From: Neptuniibacter sp048548695
GTDB lineage: Bacteria > Pseudomonadota > Gammaproteobacteria > Pseudomonadales > Balneatricaceae
DNA: 64,000 nucleotides
NCBI RefSeq assembly: GCF_048548695.1
Contig: NZ_JBLYIF010000010.1
Reading direction: 5' to 3' (one strand)
Translations under genes and position numbers: made by a program
The notes under the pieces: generated by a model
What the model was told of the DNA's origin: nothing
The model's input: only the letters and a program-made list of their open reading frames with translations
Databases searched by the model: none
Shown here: positions 35,496 through 43,923 of the stretch, piece by piece
Layout of the letters: each line of letters starts with the position of its first letter
Numbering within the stretch: position 1 is the stretch's first letter

Positions 35496-36815
35496 ATGAA
35501 ATTGGCACTCGGCGTCAGAATTCCGGAAGACCATGCGGATAATATGTTACGCATGGTGCTGTTGCATGACAGTGATGGCAAGGTATTAGCGATCATGCCC
35601 GCCCGTTCACTGTTAAATTTAACCGTTGTTTGGAAGCAGACGCACCGGCAGTTACAGCCGGTAAGGCATGAAGATGTCTGCCGATTTTTTAGTCAGGAAG
35701 CGTTGCAGCGCCCTAGTGGGCAAAAAAAATTATTGTCTCTGCCTTTGCTGGTGGACCCCCAGTGCCTCAGGTATGACAGCAGCACATTGATTGAACTTTG
35801 CTCTGGGTTAAGCTTTCCCGCGGTACGGGCTGATTTTGCCGGTGCGGTACCCTGTCAGCTATCGGTAACAACTGATGAAATTGAGGCTGAACAGCCCAGA
35901 GGTGATGATGAGGTTGTCATCAGCAAGGCAGTTGAGCGTTTCACTGCGTTACGTATCAAGCAGCGCCTGGAAGATACGCTTGACCTGCCCTCCCTGTCGC
36001 CCACGGTACAGCAGATCATTATGCTTCGGTCAGACCCGGATGCGGGGGTCGCGGATTTGGTGCCGGTCGTGAAGGTAGACCCAAGTCTGTCGGCGCAGGT
36101 GATGAGCTGGTCGGCCTCACCGTACTATGCCGCTCCCGGCGATGTCAGTTCGATTGATGATGCAGTAATCCGGGTGCTCGGATTTGATCTGGTGGTGAAT
36201 ATGGCACTGGGTACCGGTATGGGGAAGGTGCTGCGGGTGCCTAAAGATGGGCCGCGGGGGGGAACGCCTTTCTGGTTACAGTCAGTGTACAGTGCGTGTC
36301 TGGCGGAAAAGCTGTGTCGGCAGATCACCACCGATATTCGTCCTGTGCCCGGCATGGCTTATCTCGCTGGGCTGCTGCATAACTTTGGTTACTTGGTGCT
36401 GGCGCATCTGTTCGCGCCGCAATTTTCGTTGCTGGTGCGCTATATAGAGGCGAATCCACATTTTCCGCTGAATCAGGTTGAACAGCAGGTATTGAATGTG
36501 ACCCGTGAACAGATTGGGGGCTGGTTGTTATCGAGCTGGGCGCTGCCGGAGTCAGTATGCACCGCGATTCGTCATCAGAACCAACCGGGTTACACCGGTG
36601 AGCATTCAGTCATGGCGATGATTCTTTATCTTACCAACCGTTTGTTGCGCCAGGAGGGCTTAAGTGATGGTCCGTTGGAAGCGCCGGAACCGGCAGTATA
36701 TGAAGCTTTGGGCCTGACACCGGAAATTGCTCAAGTCGCTTTGGATAAATTACTGATCGAAGATGAAGCGATCCGTTCACTCTCTACTATGTTGGAACAG
36801 GCACCGGCTGCTTAG
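35496..36815 (+). CDS. HDOD domain protein with N-terminal YbaK/ProX-like region
   Basis: This is a ~439-residue cytoplasmic protein. Residues ~1-130 resemble aminoacyl-tRNA deacylase-like folds loosely (low certainty), and ~145-390 form an HDOD domain (LPSLSPTVQQIIMLRSDPDAGVADLVPVVKVDPSLSAQVM, later YLAGLLHNFG). HDOD proteins are catalytically silent relatives of HD phosphohydrolases that work in signalling and motility. The start is uncertain: ATG 35496, TTG 35502 with better ribosome spacing, or an upstream ORF extension to 35409. The stop overlaps yheS by 4 bp in convergent orientation. Confidence 0.83.
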   Translation: MKLALGVRIPEDHADNMLRMVLLHDSDGKVLAIMPARSLLNLTVVWKQTHRQLQPVRHEDVCRFFSQEALQRPSGQKKLLSLPLLVDPQCLRYDSSTLIELCSGLSFPAVRADFAGAVPCQLSVTTDEIEAEQPRGDDEVVISKAVERFTALRIKQRLEDTLDLPSLSPTVQQIIMLRSDPDAGVADLVPVVKVDPSLSAQVMSWSASPYYAAPGDVSSIDDAVIRVLGFDLVVNMALGTGMGKVLRVPKDGPRGGTPFWLQSVYSACLAEKLCRQITTDIRPVPGMAYLAGLLHNFGYLVLAHLFAPQFSLLVRYIEANPHFPLNQVEQQVLNVTREQIGGWLLSSWALPESVCTAIRHQNQPGYTGEHSVMAMILYLTNRLLRQEGLSDGPLEAPEPAVYEALGLTPEIAQVALDKLLIEDEAIRSLSTMLEQAPAA

Positions 36816-38749
36816 CCGGTGGTTTCTGCTTCCACGTCAGCCTGCAGTGTTTCAAGTTCCTCCTGCCGGCTGAGCCACTCCTCTTCTGTCTGATCTGCTT
36901 GCTGCTTCAGTTCAGTCTGTTGTTGTAGCAGTGCCTTCAACCGGTCTTTCTGGCCATCAGTATACAAATCACTGTCGGCCAGCTGGGTCTCAATATCGGC
37001 CTGCTGGCTATGGCACTGGTCCAGAGTTTTCTCCAGTTTTTCGATGGCTTTGCGCAGGGGACGCAGCTGATTGCGCCGTTCGGCTGCTAACCGCTTTTGC
37101 TCCTTACGCTCAGCAGCGCTGACCGAACGTTTGTCGCCAGTGCTGGTCGCTTGCGCGGCGGGCTCATTGCTTGCCTGACGTTTCTGCTGGATCAGCCACT
37201 GCTGGTAGTCATCGAGATCACCGTCAAACGATGCGACCTCGCCATTGGCAACCAGCAGGAATTCGTCCACAGTGTTGCGCAGTAAGTGGCGATCATGGGA
37301 TACCAGAATGAGGGCACCTTCAAAGCTCTGTACCGCCAGTGTCAGCGCGTGCCTAACCTCCAGGTCTAAATGGTTGGTTGGCTCGTCCATCAGCAGCAGG
37401 TTGGGTTTTTGCCAGGCTAACATGGCCAGCGCAACACGGGCTTTTTCGCCGCCGGAGAAGGTGGCGACCGTCTCCAATGACTGGTCGCCATGAAAGCCAA
37501 AGCTGCCGAGGAAATCGCGGATTTCCTGGTCAGTTTTTTGCGGTGTCAGCCGTTTCAGGTGCAGGGCAGGAGAGGCGTTCAGGTCCAGTGCTTCCAGTTG
37601 ATGCTGGGCAAAGTAACCGACCCGCAGGTGCTCGCCACAATTGCGTTCGCCTGCCAGCAAAGGCTGATCTCCGACCAGGGTTTTTACCAGGGTCGATTTA
37701 CCGGCGCCGTTAGGGCCCAGCAGGCCGATACGTGAACCGGGGGCAAGGTTGAGTTTCACCTGCTCCAGTATCGCCTTGTCCGGATAGCCGCATACGGCTT
37801 TATTCAGGGTCAGTAGCGGGTTGGAAAGTTTGTCGCTGGCTTCGAAACGGAAACTGAAAGGGCTGTCTATGTGTGCTGGCGCAATGGTTTCCATGCGCTC
37901 TAATTCTTTCAGGCGGCTTTGCGCCTGTTTGGCTTTGGTGGCTTTGGCACGGAAACGCCGGACAAAGTCTTCTATCTGGGCGATACGCTGCTGCTGTTTA
38001 TCAAAAGCCGATTGTTGCTGTGCCAGTCGGGCGGCGCGCTGTTGTTCGAAGCTGGAATAGCCACCCTTGTAGAGCAGTAACTGGCGTTGTTCCAGATGCA
38101 CGACATGGGTGACGACATTGTCGAGGAAGTCACGGTCATGAGAGATCAGCATCAGCATGCCGGGATACTGGCGCAGCCATTGCTCCAGCCAGATAGTGGC
38201 ATCGAGATCCAAATGGTTAGTGGGCTCATCCAGCAGTAACAGGTCAGAAGGGCGCATCAGAGCTTGTGCCAGATTCAGGCGAATGCGCCAGCCGCCGGAG
38301 AAATCTTTCACTTGCCGGCTGATATCAGCCGGGGCAAAGCCCAGCCCATCCAGTAGTTGTGCCGCTCGGGCTTCGGCACTGTAACCGTTGTGTGTATCCA
38401 GCTCGGCATGCAGGCTACCGAGCTGGCTGTGATTTTCCTGTGCTTCAGCATTGGCCAGTGCCTGCTGGATGCGGCGCAGTTCGATGTCACCATCCAGTAC
38501 ATAATCCAGTGCAGAGCGTTCTGTGGCGGGCACCTCCTGTGCCATATGCGCGATACGCAAACCGCCAGGCAGTAGTAGATCGCCCTGGTCCTGGTGCAGT
38601 TCCCCCAGCAGTAGTTTGAACAGCGAAGACTTGCCGGCACCATTGGCACCGACAAAACCGATTTTCCAGCCGTCATGCAAAGTCAGGCTGGCCTGCTCTA
38701 GCAATGGGTTACGACCGCGTTGTAAGCTGAGGTTCTGTATTTGAATCAT
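36812..38749 (-). CDS. yheS: ABC-F ATPase, YheS type
   Basis: The 645-residue protein has two ABC ATPase domains without membrane segments: Walker A GANGAGKSS and GPNGAGKST, signatures DFSGGWRIRL and TFSGGEKARV, and LLLLDEPTNHLDL twice. The linker RFRAKATKAKQAQSRLKELERM is the ABC-F arm that enters the ribosome tRNA E-site region. The C terminus (~530-640) is a coiled coil rich in Gln, Glu and Lys, as in E. coli YheS. ABC-F proteins act on stalled ribosomes. Confidence 0.95.
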   Translation of the reverse strand: MIQIQNLSLQRGRNPLLEQASLTLHDGWKIGFVGANGAGKSSLFKLLLGELHQDQGDLLLPGGLRIAHMAQEVPATERSALDYVLDGDIELRRIQQALANAEAQENHSQLGSLHAELDTHNGYSAEARAAQLLDGLGFAPADISRQVKDFSGGWRIRLNLAQALMRPSDLLLLDEPTNHLDLDATIWLEQWLRQYPGMLMLISHDRDFLDNVVTHVVHLEQRQLLLYKGGYSSFEQQRAARLAQQQSAFDKQQQRIAQIEDFVRRFRAKATKAKQAQSRLKELERMETIAPAHIDSPFSFRFEASDKLSNPLLTLNKAVCGYPDKAILEQVKLNLAPGSRIGLLGPNGAGKSTLVKTLVGDQPLLAGERNCGEHLRVGYFAQHQLEALDLNASPALHLKRLTPQKTDQEIRDFLGSFGFHGDQSLETVATFSGGEKARVALAMLAWQKPNLLLMDEPTNHLDLEVRHALTLAVQSFEGALILVSHDRHLLRNTVDEFLLVANGEVASFDGDLDDYQQWLIQQKRQASNEPAAQATSTGDKRSVSAAERKEQKRLAAERRNQLRPLRKAIEKLEKTLDQCHSQQADIETQLADSDLYTDGQKDRLKALLQQQTELKQQADQTEEEWLSRQEELETLQADVEAETTG

Positions 38750-38771
38750 GGCGCGGATTTTAACAACAGCA

Positions 38772-39263
38772 ATGCATCTGGAAAACGAACTTTGGCGTTT
38801 TGCCCTGTTTTTTTATTCCCGTCCCGGTGTGGAGGCGGCTTGCCTTGCTCTGCAGGATCAGTTTGGACTGAGTGTTAATCGACTTATTTTGGCGTGCTGG
38901 GCGGGTCAACAGGGCATTGTGCTAAGGGCTACGGATTTTGCCGACTCACCGGCACTGGCGTGGCAGCAGCAGGTGACACTGCCTGTCAGGGCTGCTCGTT
39001 ACCAAGTGCGGCATAAACATCAGGAACACGCCACACTGGATGCCTGCTATCAGGCGCTGCGTGAAGCCGAGCTGTGTTGTGAACAGGTGGAACTGGCGCT
39101 GCTGTATGCAGCGGTTGCAGAGCGTCGGCAGGTGTCGCCGCCGGAAGACTTGGTGCAGCAAAACCTGGCGTGCTATCTGCAAACCCAGTCTCAGTCAGTG
39201 GCCGGCGTTTCTGCTTTACTGGCACCGTTATATGCGGCGCTGGCGGATCCTGATTCTGACTAA
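38772..39263 (+). CDS. TIGR02444 family (DUF2390) protein
   Basis: This small soluble protein of 163 residues begins ELWRFALFFYSRPGVEAACLALQDQFGLSVNRLI, the family signature. Its function is unknown. The family start is the ATG at 38772; an ATG at 38748 is in frame but overlaps the start codon of the divergent yheS gene. The two genes therefore share a 20-bp start region. A terminator follows. Confidence 0.88.
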   Translation: MHLENELWRFALFFYSRPGVEAACLALQDQFGLSVNRLILACWAGQQGIVLRATDFADSPALAWQQQVTLPVRAARYQVRHKHQEHATLDACYQALREAELCCEQVELALLYAAVAERRQVSPPEDLVQQNLACYLQTQSQSVAGVSALLAPLYAALADPDSD

Positions 39264-39355
39264 TACTGGCCAGCGGCTGAACTTTACGGTTTAATCGGCC
39301 ACTAAGGTACCATCGAATCTGTTTTTGTTCGGATGCAGGCAGATGTTTGAACCTC

Positions 39356-39386
39356 GAACCCCGCAGGCTTAAGCGGGTTTTTTTTC
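39356..39386 (+). terminator. Terminator after the TIGR02444 gene
   Basis: CCCGC and GCGGG arms (within ACCCCGC...AAGCGGGT) around a 7-nt loop are followed by a run of nine T bases. It sits 95 bp past the stop and just before the FKBP gene. Confidence 0.7.
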
Positions 39387-39416
39387 AAATATAAGTATTA
39401 AAGGATTCAATTAATC

Positions 39417-40142
39417 ATGAAAAAAACAATGCTGGCCGTTGCCCTGAGTGTAGGCATGGTTTCCCCTCTGGTGAATGCAGTGGAACTGAAAACAGAGGAA
39501 CAGAAAGTCAGCTACAGTGTTGGCCTGATGGTAGGTGAACAGCTTAAGAGCATCGAAAAATTTGATTTCGAAGCATTTTTGGCCGCAGCCAAAGTTGTGT
39601 ATCAGGATAAAGAACCTCAGATGTCAGTTGAAGAGGTTCGCACTGTAATGAAGGCCTTCCAAGACCGTAAAATGGAAGAGAAAAAGGCTGAATTTACTAA
39701 ACTGAGCGAAGATAACATGCAAAAAGGCCAGGCTTATATGGCTGAAAATGGTAAGAAAAAAGGCGTAAAAACCACTGATACAGGTCTTCAGTATGAAGAG
39801 CTGGTGGCCGGTGAAGGCGCTATGCCAAAAGCAACCGATACCGTTAAAGTTCATTATCGCGGTACGTTGATCGATGGTAAGGAGTTTGATAGCTCTTATG
39901 CGCGTAACGAACCAGTGTCCTTCCCACTGGATGGCGTTATCCCTGGCTGGACTGAAGGTCTGCAGTTGATTAAAGAAGGTGGCAAAGCACGCCTGGTGAT
40001 TCCATCTGACTTGGCCTATGGTCCAGGTGGCATGGGTAATGCCATTGGTCCAAATGAAACGCTGGTGTTTGAAGTTGAGCTGTTGGAGGTTAATCCAACA
40101 GAAGCGACCGCAGGAGCAGCGGGCGAGCCAGCGGCTGAATAA
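39417..40142 (+). CDS. fkpA: FKBP-type peptidyl-prolyl isomerase, FkpA/Mip-like
   Basis: The 241-residue precursor has a signal peptide (~1-22, ending VNA), a helical N-terminal dimerisation region (~25-115) and a C-terminal FKBP domain (VKVHYRGTLIDGKEFDSSYARNEPV... with GWTEGLQLIKEGGKARL and SDLAYGPGGMG). It catalyses proline isomerisation and assists folding in the periplasm. A short acidic Ala/Glu tail follows. In Pseudomonas the same gene neighbours algQ (rsd), as here. Confidence 0.93.
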   Translation: MKKTMLAVALSVGMVSPLVNAVELKTEEQKVSYSVGLMVGEQLKSIEKFDFEAFLAAAKVVYQDKEPQMSVEEVRTVMKAFQDRKMEEKKAEFTKLSEDNMQKGQAYMAENGKKKGVKTTDTGLQYEELVAGEGAMPKATDTVKVHYRGTLIDGKEFDSSYARNEPVSFPLDGVIPGWTEGLQLIKEGGKARLVIPSDLAYGPGGMGNAIGPNETLVFEVELLEVNPTEATAGAAGEPAAE

Positions 40143-40156
40143 GCTTCATTCTGTGC

Positions 40157-40187
40157 AAAAAAGGCCGGTTTAAACCGGCCTTTTTTT
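40157..40187. terminator. Bidirectional terminator, perfect palindrome
   Basis: AAGGCCGGTTTAAACCGGCCTT is a perfect palindrome with A and T runs on its flanks, between the convergent FKBP and WD40 genes. Confidence 0.9.
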
Positions 40188-40203
40188 GTGTCTGGCGGTT
40201 GCC

Positions 40204-41187
40204 TTAGCGGAGTTGGTTGAGTATCCCGTTGGAGCCGAGGGCGTAGTAATCGCCATCAGCGCCAAACGCGACAGCATAGACACCCGCATGGACAGGTCCG
40301 TATGGATCGCGTTTATGCACCCGCCAGCTATTTAGAACCTCGCCGCTAGCGACATTCCACAGTTGCACAAGGCCTGAAGCTGTCCCGGTCAGTAATTGCT
40401 CACCATCATTGGAAAAGCGTGCGCTCAGGTAACTGATGCGTTGCTGTTTCAGGCTATTAATGTCGCTAAGAGTATGCAGAATCTCGCCAGTTTGGGTATT
40501 CCAGATAATCGCTTTGTCCAGGCTGCCTGAACTGAAGGCGCGCTGGGCATCAGGAGAGAGAGCGACCGTGTCTACGACGTTGCCGAGGCTTATGCTTTGT
40601 AGCTGAGTACCCTGCTGGATATCCCAAAAGTGGGTATTGTAAGCGTCAGAGCCGGTGACAGCGTAACGTCCGTCATTACTCAGGTCGACACTGCGCACCC
40701 GGGCATCATGCCGGAGTGAACGCTGGACGCCACCACGTTTTACATCAAACAACACAGCGGTGTGGTCTGCCAGCCCAAGCAGTGCAAAGTTACCATCCGG
40801 GGACAGGTCAAGCTGCATGATCTCTGCAGGCGCACTCCAGTAGGCCCGCGCCTGGCCTGAGGTTACGTCCCACAATACCAAGTCCTGTTGGGTGGCAGTG
40901 ACGGCGTAATCGGCATTGGGGGAAAAGCCTGCGGCAGAGATTATGCTGTAGCCTGGGGTAACATGATTCCAGTCAAATAGACGGGCCTGGGCGTTGACCT
41001 CCCAGAGGCTGCCACCATGGTTGAAAGAGCCGACAATGGCTAGCCGGGCGTCATCTGATAACGCAGCGCTGTAGGCGCCACCTAACGCATATTCCTGCCA
41101 GCTCTGTGGAGCATTGCTGCTGTCACAGCCAGGTAGCCATACCAGGCTGGTGAGCATCAAGGCAGCGGCACGATAGGTGGCTGACAT
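40204..41187 (-). CDS. WD40-repeat lipoprotein
   Basis: The 327-residue protein begins with a lipoprotein signal (LTSLVWLPGC, lipid-attached Cys around residue 21). The rest is WD40/beta-propeller repeats: recurring SPD-G-A-----L-DVK- and ---W---T/SG- units such as LSPDAQRAFSSGSLDKAIIWNTQTG. It is probably a membrane-anchored interaction platform. An in-frame TTG at 41202 is less likely than the ATG at 41187. It lies right after rsd on the same strand, 4 bp from its stop, so co-transcription is likely. The function is unknown. Confidence 0.86.
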   Translation of the reverse strand: MSATYRAAALMLTSLVWLPGCDSSNAPQSWQEYALGGAYSAALSDDARLAIVGSFNHGGSLWEVNAQARLFDWNHVTPGYSIISAAGFSPNADYAVTATQQDLVLWDVTSGQARAYWSAPAEIMQLDLSPDGNFALLGLADHTAVLFDVKRGGVQRSLRHDARVRSVDLSNDGRYAVTGSDAYNTHFWDIQQGTQLQSISLGNVVDTVALSPDAQRAFSSGSLDKAIIWNTQTGEILHTLSDINSLKQQRISYLSARFSNDGEQLLTGTASGLVQLWNVASGEVLNSWRVHKRDPYGPVHAGVYAVAFGADGDYYALGSNGILNQLR

Positions 41188-41191
41188 TGGC

Positions 41192-41662
41192 TTAACTCGC
41201 AACGGTATCCTGATGGGATGTATGGAGAATATTGATCATCTGGTCTTCAAGTGCAAAACGTTCTTCCAGCGCTTCACCCAAACGAGAGAGTTTTTCTGAG
41301 AATTCGCGGATTTTTTGCACAGTAAACTGGCCCTGTTGGGCGCAGGCATCATTGAAATCGAGTGCCAGGTCAGTGGTGTTTTGAATTTTCGGCAGCAGTG
41401 CCTGAGCCTTCTCTACGCTGCCATCGTTAAACTCGGTGCCTTCCAGCAGTAGCTGCTCATACACCTCAAAATGGCCAAACGATAGGTAATCCATCAAGAC
41501 CTGACAGAAACCGGCAATGCTGCTGTTTAACTGGTCATCAATCGGGTGCTCCGGCAGGTGCACATAGAGACTGATCAGTGATTGCCTTTCATCCAGCCAG
41601 TTATCAATGATTTGGCTGACACCACCCCAACGCTCCTTGGCATCTTTGCATTTTTCCAACAT
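41192..41662 (-). CDS. rsd: Regulator of sigma D, Rsd/AlgQ family
   Basis: The 156-residue protein matches Rsd/AlgQ from its first residues (MLEKCKDAKERWGGV) through the four-helix core (GHFEVYEQLLLEG, DFNDACAQQGQ). Rsd binds the housekeeping sigma factor and lowers its availability in stationary phase; AlgQ also affects alginate in Pseudomonas. It precedes the WD40 lipoprotein gene and is near the FKBP gene as in Pseudomonas. Confidence 0.92.
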   Translation of the reverse strand: MLEKCKDAKERWGGVSQIIDNWLDERQSLISLYVHLPEHPIDDQLNSSIAGFCQVLMDYLSFGHFEVYEQLLLEGTEFNDGSVEKAQALLPKIQNTTDLALDFNDACAQQGQFTVQKIREFSEKLSRLGEALEERFALEDQMINILHTSHQDTVAS

Positions 41663-41864
41663 GGTGTGCTCCGGATTTTCTAGTTTTTATTATTGGTTTA
41701 TCTACTGGTGTCTGTGTTGGCAGACAAGCCGTCCTAGCCCCATCATATGCCCATGACATATTCCGGGCAATGCTAACGGTAGCGAAAATTGGTTTCACAG
41801 CGCAGTATTGCGTGGAGAATAGCTGTGGGTATACTGCCATTACTGATTGCCTTAGGAGGCTGAA

Positions 41865-42260
41865 ATGCTAGTGCGTTTATTGATCTGTCTGATGTTAAGC
41901 CTGTTACCCGTGACTGCGATGGCGGAGGCACAGCCAGATAGTGATTACGTCAGTTATATTGAGCTGAAGCCTTTTATCACTAACTTTGGCGGGCCGGGTA
42001 AAACGCGTTTTCTGAAATGTGAAATCAGTATTCAGGTAGGTAGCCCGGATGCGCATCATGCGGTGAACCACCACATGGCTAATATTCGCAATGATCTGGT
42101 GTTTCTGCTCAGTGCTCAGACAGAAGATAGCGTAAATACGGTGGAAGCCCAGCAGCAACTGTCTAGAAAGGCGCTGTCAAAGGTGCAGGACCTGCTGCTG
42201 GATGAAGAGGGCGAGACCTACGTCTCTGACCTCTTCTTCACCAGTTTTGTTGTCCAATAA
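41865..42260 (+). CDS. FliL-like flagellar basal-body-associated protein
   Basis: The 131-residue protein starts with a cleavable signal or anchor (residues 1-20, MAEA cut). The remainder follows FliL: YIELKPFITNFGG, RFLKCEISIQV and the C-terminal ISDLFFTSFVVQ-like strand. A second, shorter FliL-like paralogue outside the flagellar operon is known in Pseudomonas-like bacteria. It is not next to flagellar genes, so its motor role is only inferred. Confidence 0.75.
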   Translation: MLVRLLICLMLSLLPVTAMAEAQPDSDYVSYIELKPFITNFGGPGKTRFLKCEISIQVGSPDAHHAVNHHMANIRNDLVFLLSAQTEDSVNTVEAQQQLSRKALSKVQDLLLDEEGETYVSDLFFTSFVVQ

Positions 42261-42265
42261 AGCGG

Positions 42266-43867
42266 TTAGTTTGCCAGATAGCTGGCCAGGAAAGTGTCAA
42301 AATCAGGTGCCGGGGTGGCTTCCAAGTCGGCCTGTGCCTGCAGCGAATTTTCTGCTTCCTCTTGCAGTGAATTAAACAGCGATTCGCTTAACGGCGCTGC
42401 TTGCAGAGTTTTTTCATGCAGTTGATTCTGTTGCTGAATAAATGCGGCATGACTTAGCCCCTGTTCCCGCATCACGTTTAGAATCTGTGCCGATGGCGTT
42501 TGCTCGCTGTCCTCGAGTTTGTGCCGCTGAGCTTGCAGCGCCAGAGTGTAGCGCTGGGTATTGTTGGCGCTATCGAGTGCTTCTGCGGTTGCCGCGAGCT
42601 GATCCATCAGTTCCAGCCCCCACTGTTGCAGGCCGACCGGTTGGCCCTTGTTGACCAGTTGCAGGCCGGGTTCCCGTCCCCGGTTAACCACCTGCTGCTG
42701 GTTTTCCATAATTTCGCCGCACTCACCGTTACTGATCTCGTCGTCGCCCAGCAGCAGGCAGCTGAGCAGGAACAGGTCCAGGAAATCGGCCTGGATCGCA
42801 TCAATACCCACAGGCAGAAATGGGTTGATATCGATATTGCGCACTTCAATATATTCGACCCCCCGATTCATCAGTGCGTGGATCGGTTTTTCACCGGAAC
42901 GCGTGACGCGCTTGGGGCGGATATCACTGTAGTACTCGTTTTCGATCTGCAGGACATTGCTGTTCAGCTGGCGATAGCTGCCATCCACCTTGATACCGAT
43001 CTCCTCATAAGGTGGGTGGGGCGTATGGATCGCCTGATGCAGAGAGTTGAGGTAGGTGTTCAGATGATTAAAGCAGATACCCAGGCTGGACTGCGCCTTG
43101 TTGGAATAGCCAAGGTCGCTCATGCGCAAAGACGTAGCCCACGGCAGATACAGGGTTTGCTCGTCAAAATGCTCCAGCGCGTGGGGCTTGTCCTTGAGAA
43201 AGCTGCTGCATAATGCCGGTGAGGCACCAAATAGGTAAAGCAATAGCCAGGAATAGCGGCGGAAGTTACGAATCAGTGCAAAGTAGGCCGCAGACCGAAA
43301 GCCCTGTATCGGTGTATTGGAACCCTTGTATTGCTGGTAATGTGACCAGAATTCACAGGGCATCGAGAAATTATAATGGATGCCGGCAATGGTCTGCATG
43401 GCTCGACCATAACGATGCTCCAGCCCAACGCGATAGATATGCTTGAGACGGCCAATGTTAGAGCTACCGAACTCAGCAATGGGGATCTGTTCGGCGTTGG
43501 GCAGTTCACCCGGCATGCTGCCACTCCAGATCTGCTCAGAACCTATCTGGCTGAAGGCGTAGCGGTGCAGGTTGGCGAGATACTCAATGCCTTTTTCCGG
43601 CTGGCTGAAGACCGGGGTAATGAATTCCAGCAGGGCTTCAGAATAATCGGTGGTGATATGACTATGGGTCAGAGCAGAACCGAGCCCTTTCGGGTGCGGT
43701 TGTTGTGAGAGTTCACCCTGAGCAGTTACCCTCAACCCCTCTTTCTCGATACCGTGCTGTAGTTGACTGAGTAGCTGTTGGTGGCCGGATGATTGTAACC
43801 ATGCCAGTGACTGGGCGAGTGAACGTGCCAAACGTAATTCCTCTGAACCTGCAGTAAAGGGGTGCAT
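42266..43867 (-). CDS. gshA: Glutamate-cysteine ligase
   Basis: GshA joins glutamate and cysteine, the first step of glutathione synthesis. The 533-residue protein is the gammaproteobacterial type: GIEKEGLRV near residue 40, TDYSEALLEFITPV, the IHYNFSMP motif and IKVDGSYRQLNSN. The C-terminal 60 residues are Gln-rich and helical. The stop lies 6 bp from the convergent FliL-like gene with no clear terminator. Confidence 0.95.
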   Translation of the reverse strand: MHPFTAGSEELRLARSLAQSLAWLQSSGHQQLLSQLQHGIEKEGLRVTAQGELSQQPHPKGLGSALTHSHITTDYSEALLEFITPVFSQPEKGIEYLANLHRYAFSQIGSEQIWSGSMPGELPNAEQIPIAEFGSSNIGRLKHIYRVGLEHRYGRAMQTIAGIHYNFSMPCEFWSHYQQYKGSNTPIQGFRSAAYFALIRNFRRYSWLLLYLFGASPALCSSFLKDKPHALEHFDEQTLYLPWATSLRMSDLGYSNKAQSSLGICFNHLNTYLNSLHQAIHTPHPPYEEIGIKVDGSYRQLNSNVLQIENEYYSDIRPKRVTRSGEKPIHALMNRGVEYIEVRNIDINPFLPVGIDAIQADFLDLFLLSCLLLGDDEISNGECGEIMENQQQVVNRGREPGLQLVNKGQPVGLQQWGLELMDQLAATAEALDSANNTQRYTLALQAQRHKLEDSEQTPSAQILNVMREQGLSHAAFIQQQNQLHEKTLQAAPLSESLFNSLQEEAENSLQAQADLEATPAPDFDTFLASYLAN

Positions 43868-43923
43868 TATAGTAGAGGGGCGCTTAAATACTCTACGTTT
43901 AAACGCCCGATTTCTGACAGAGA

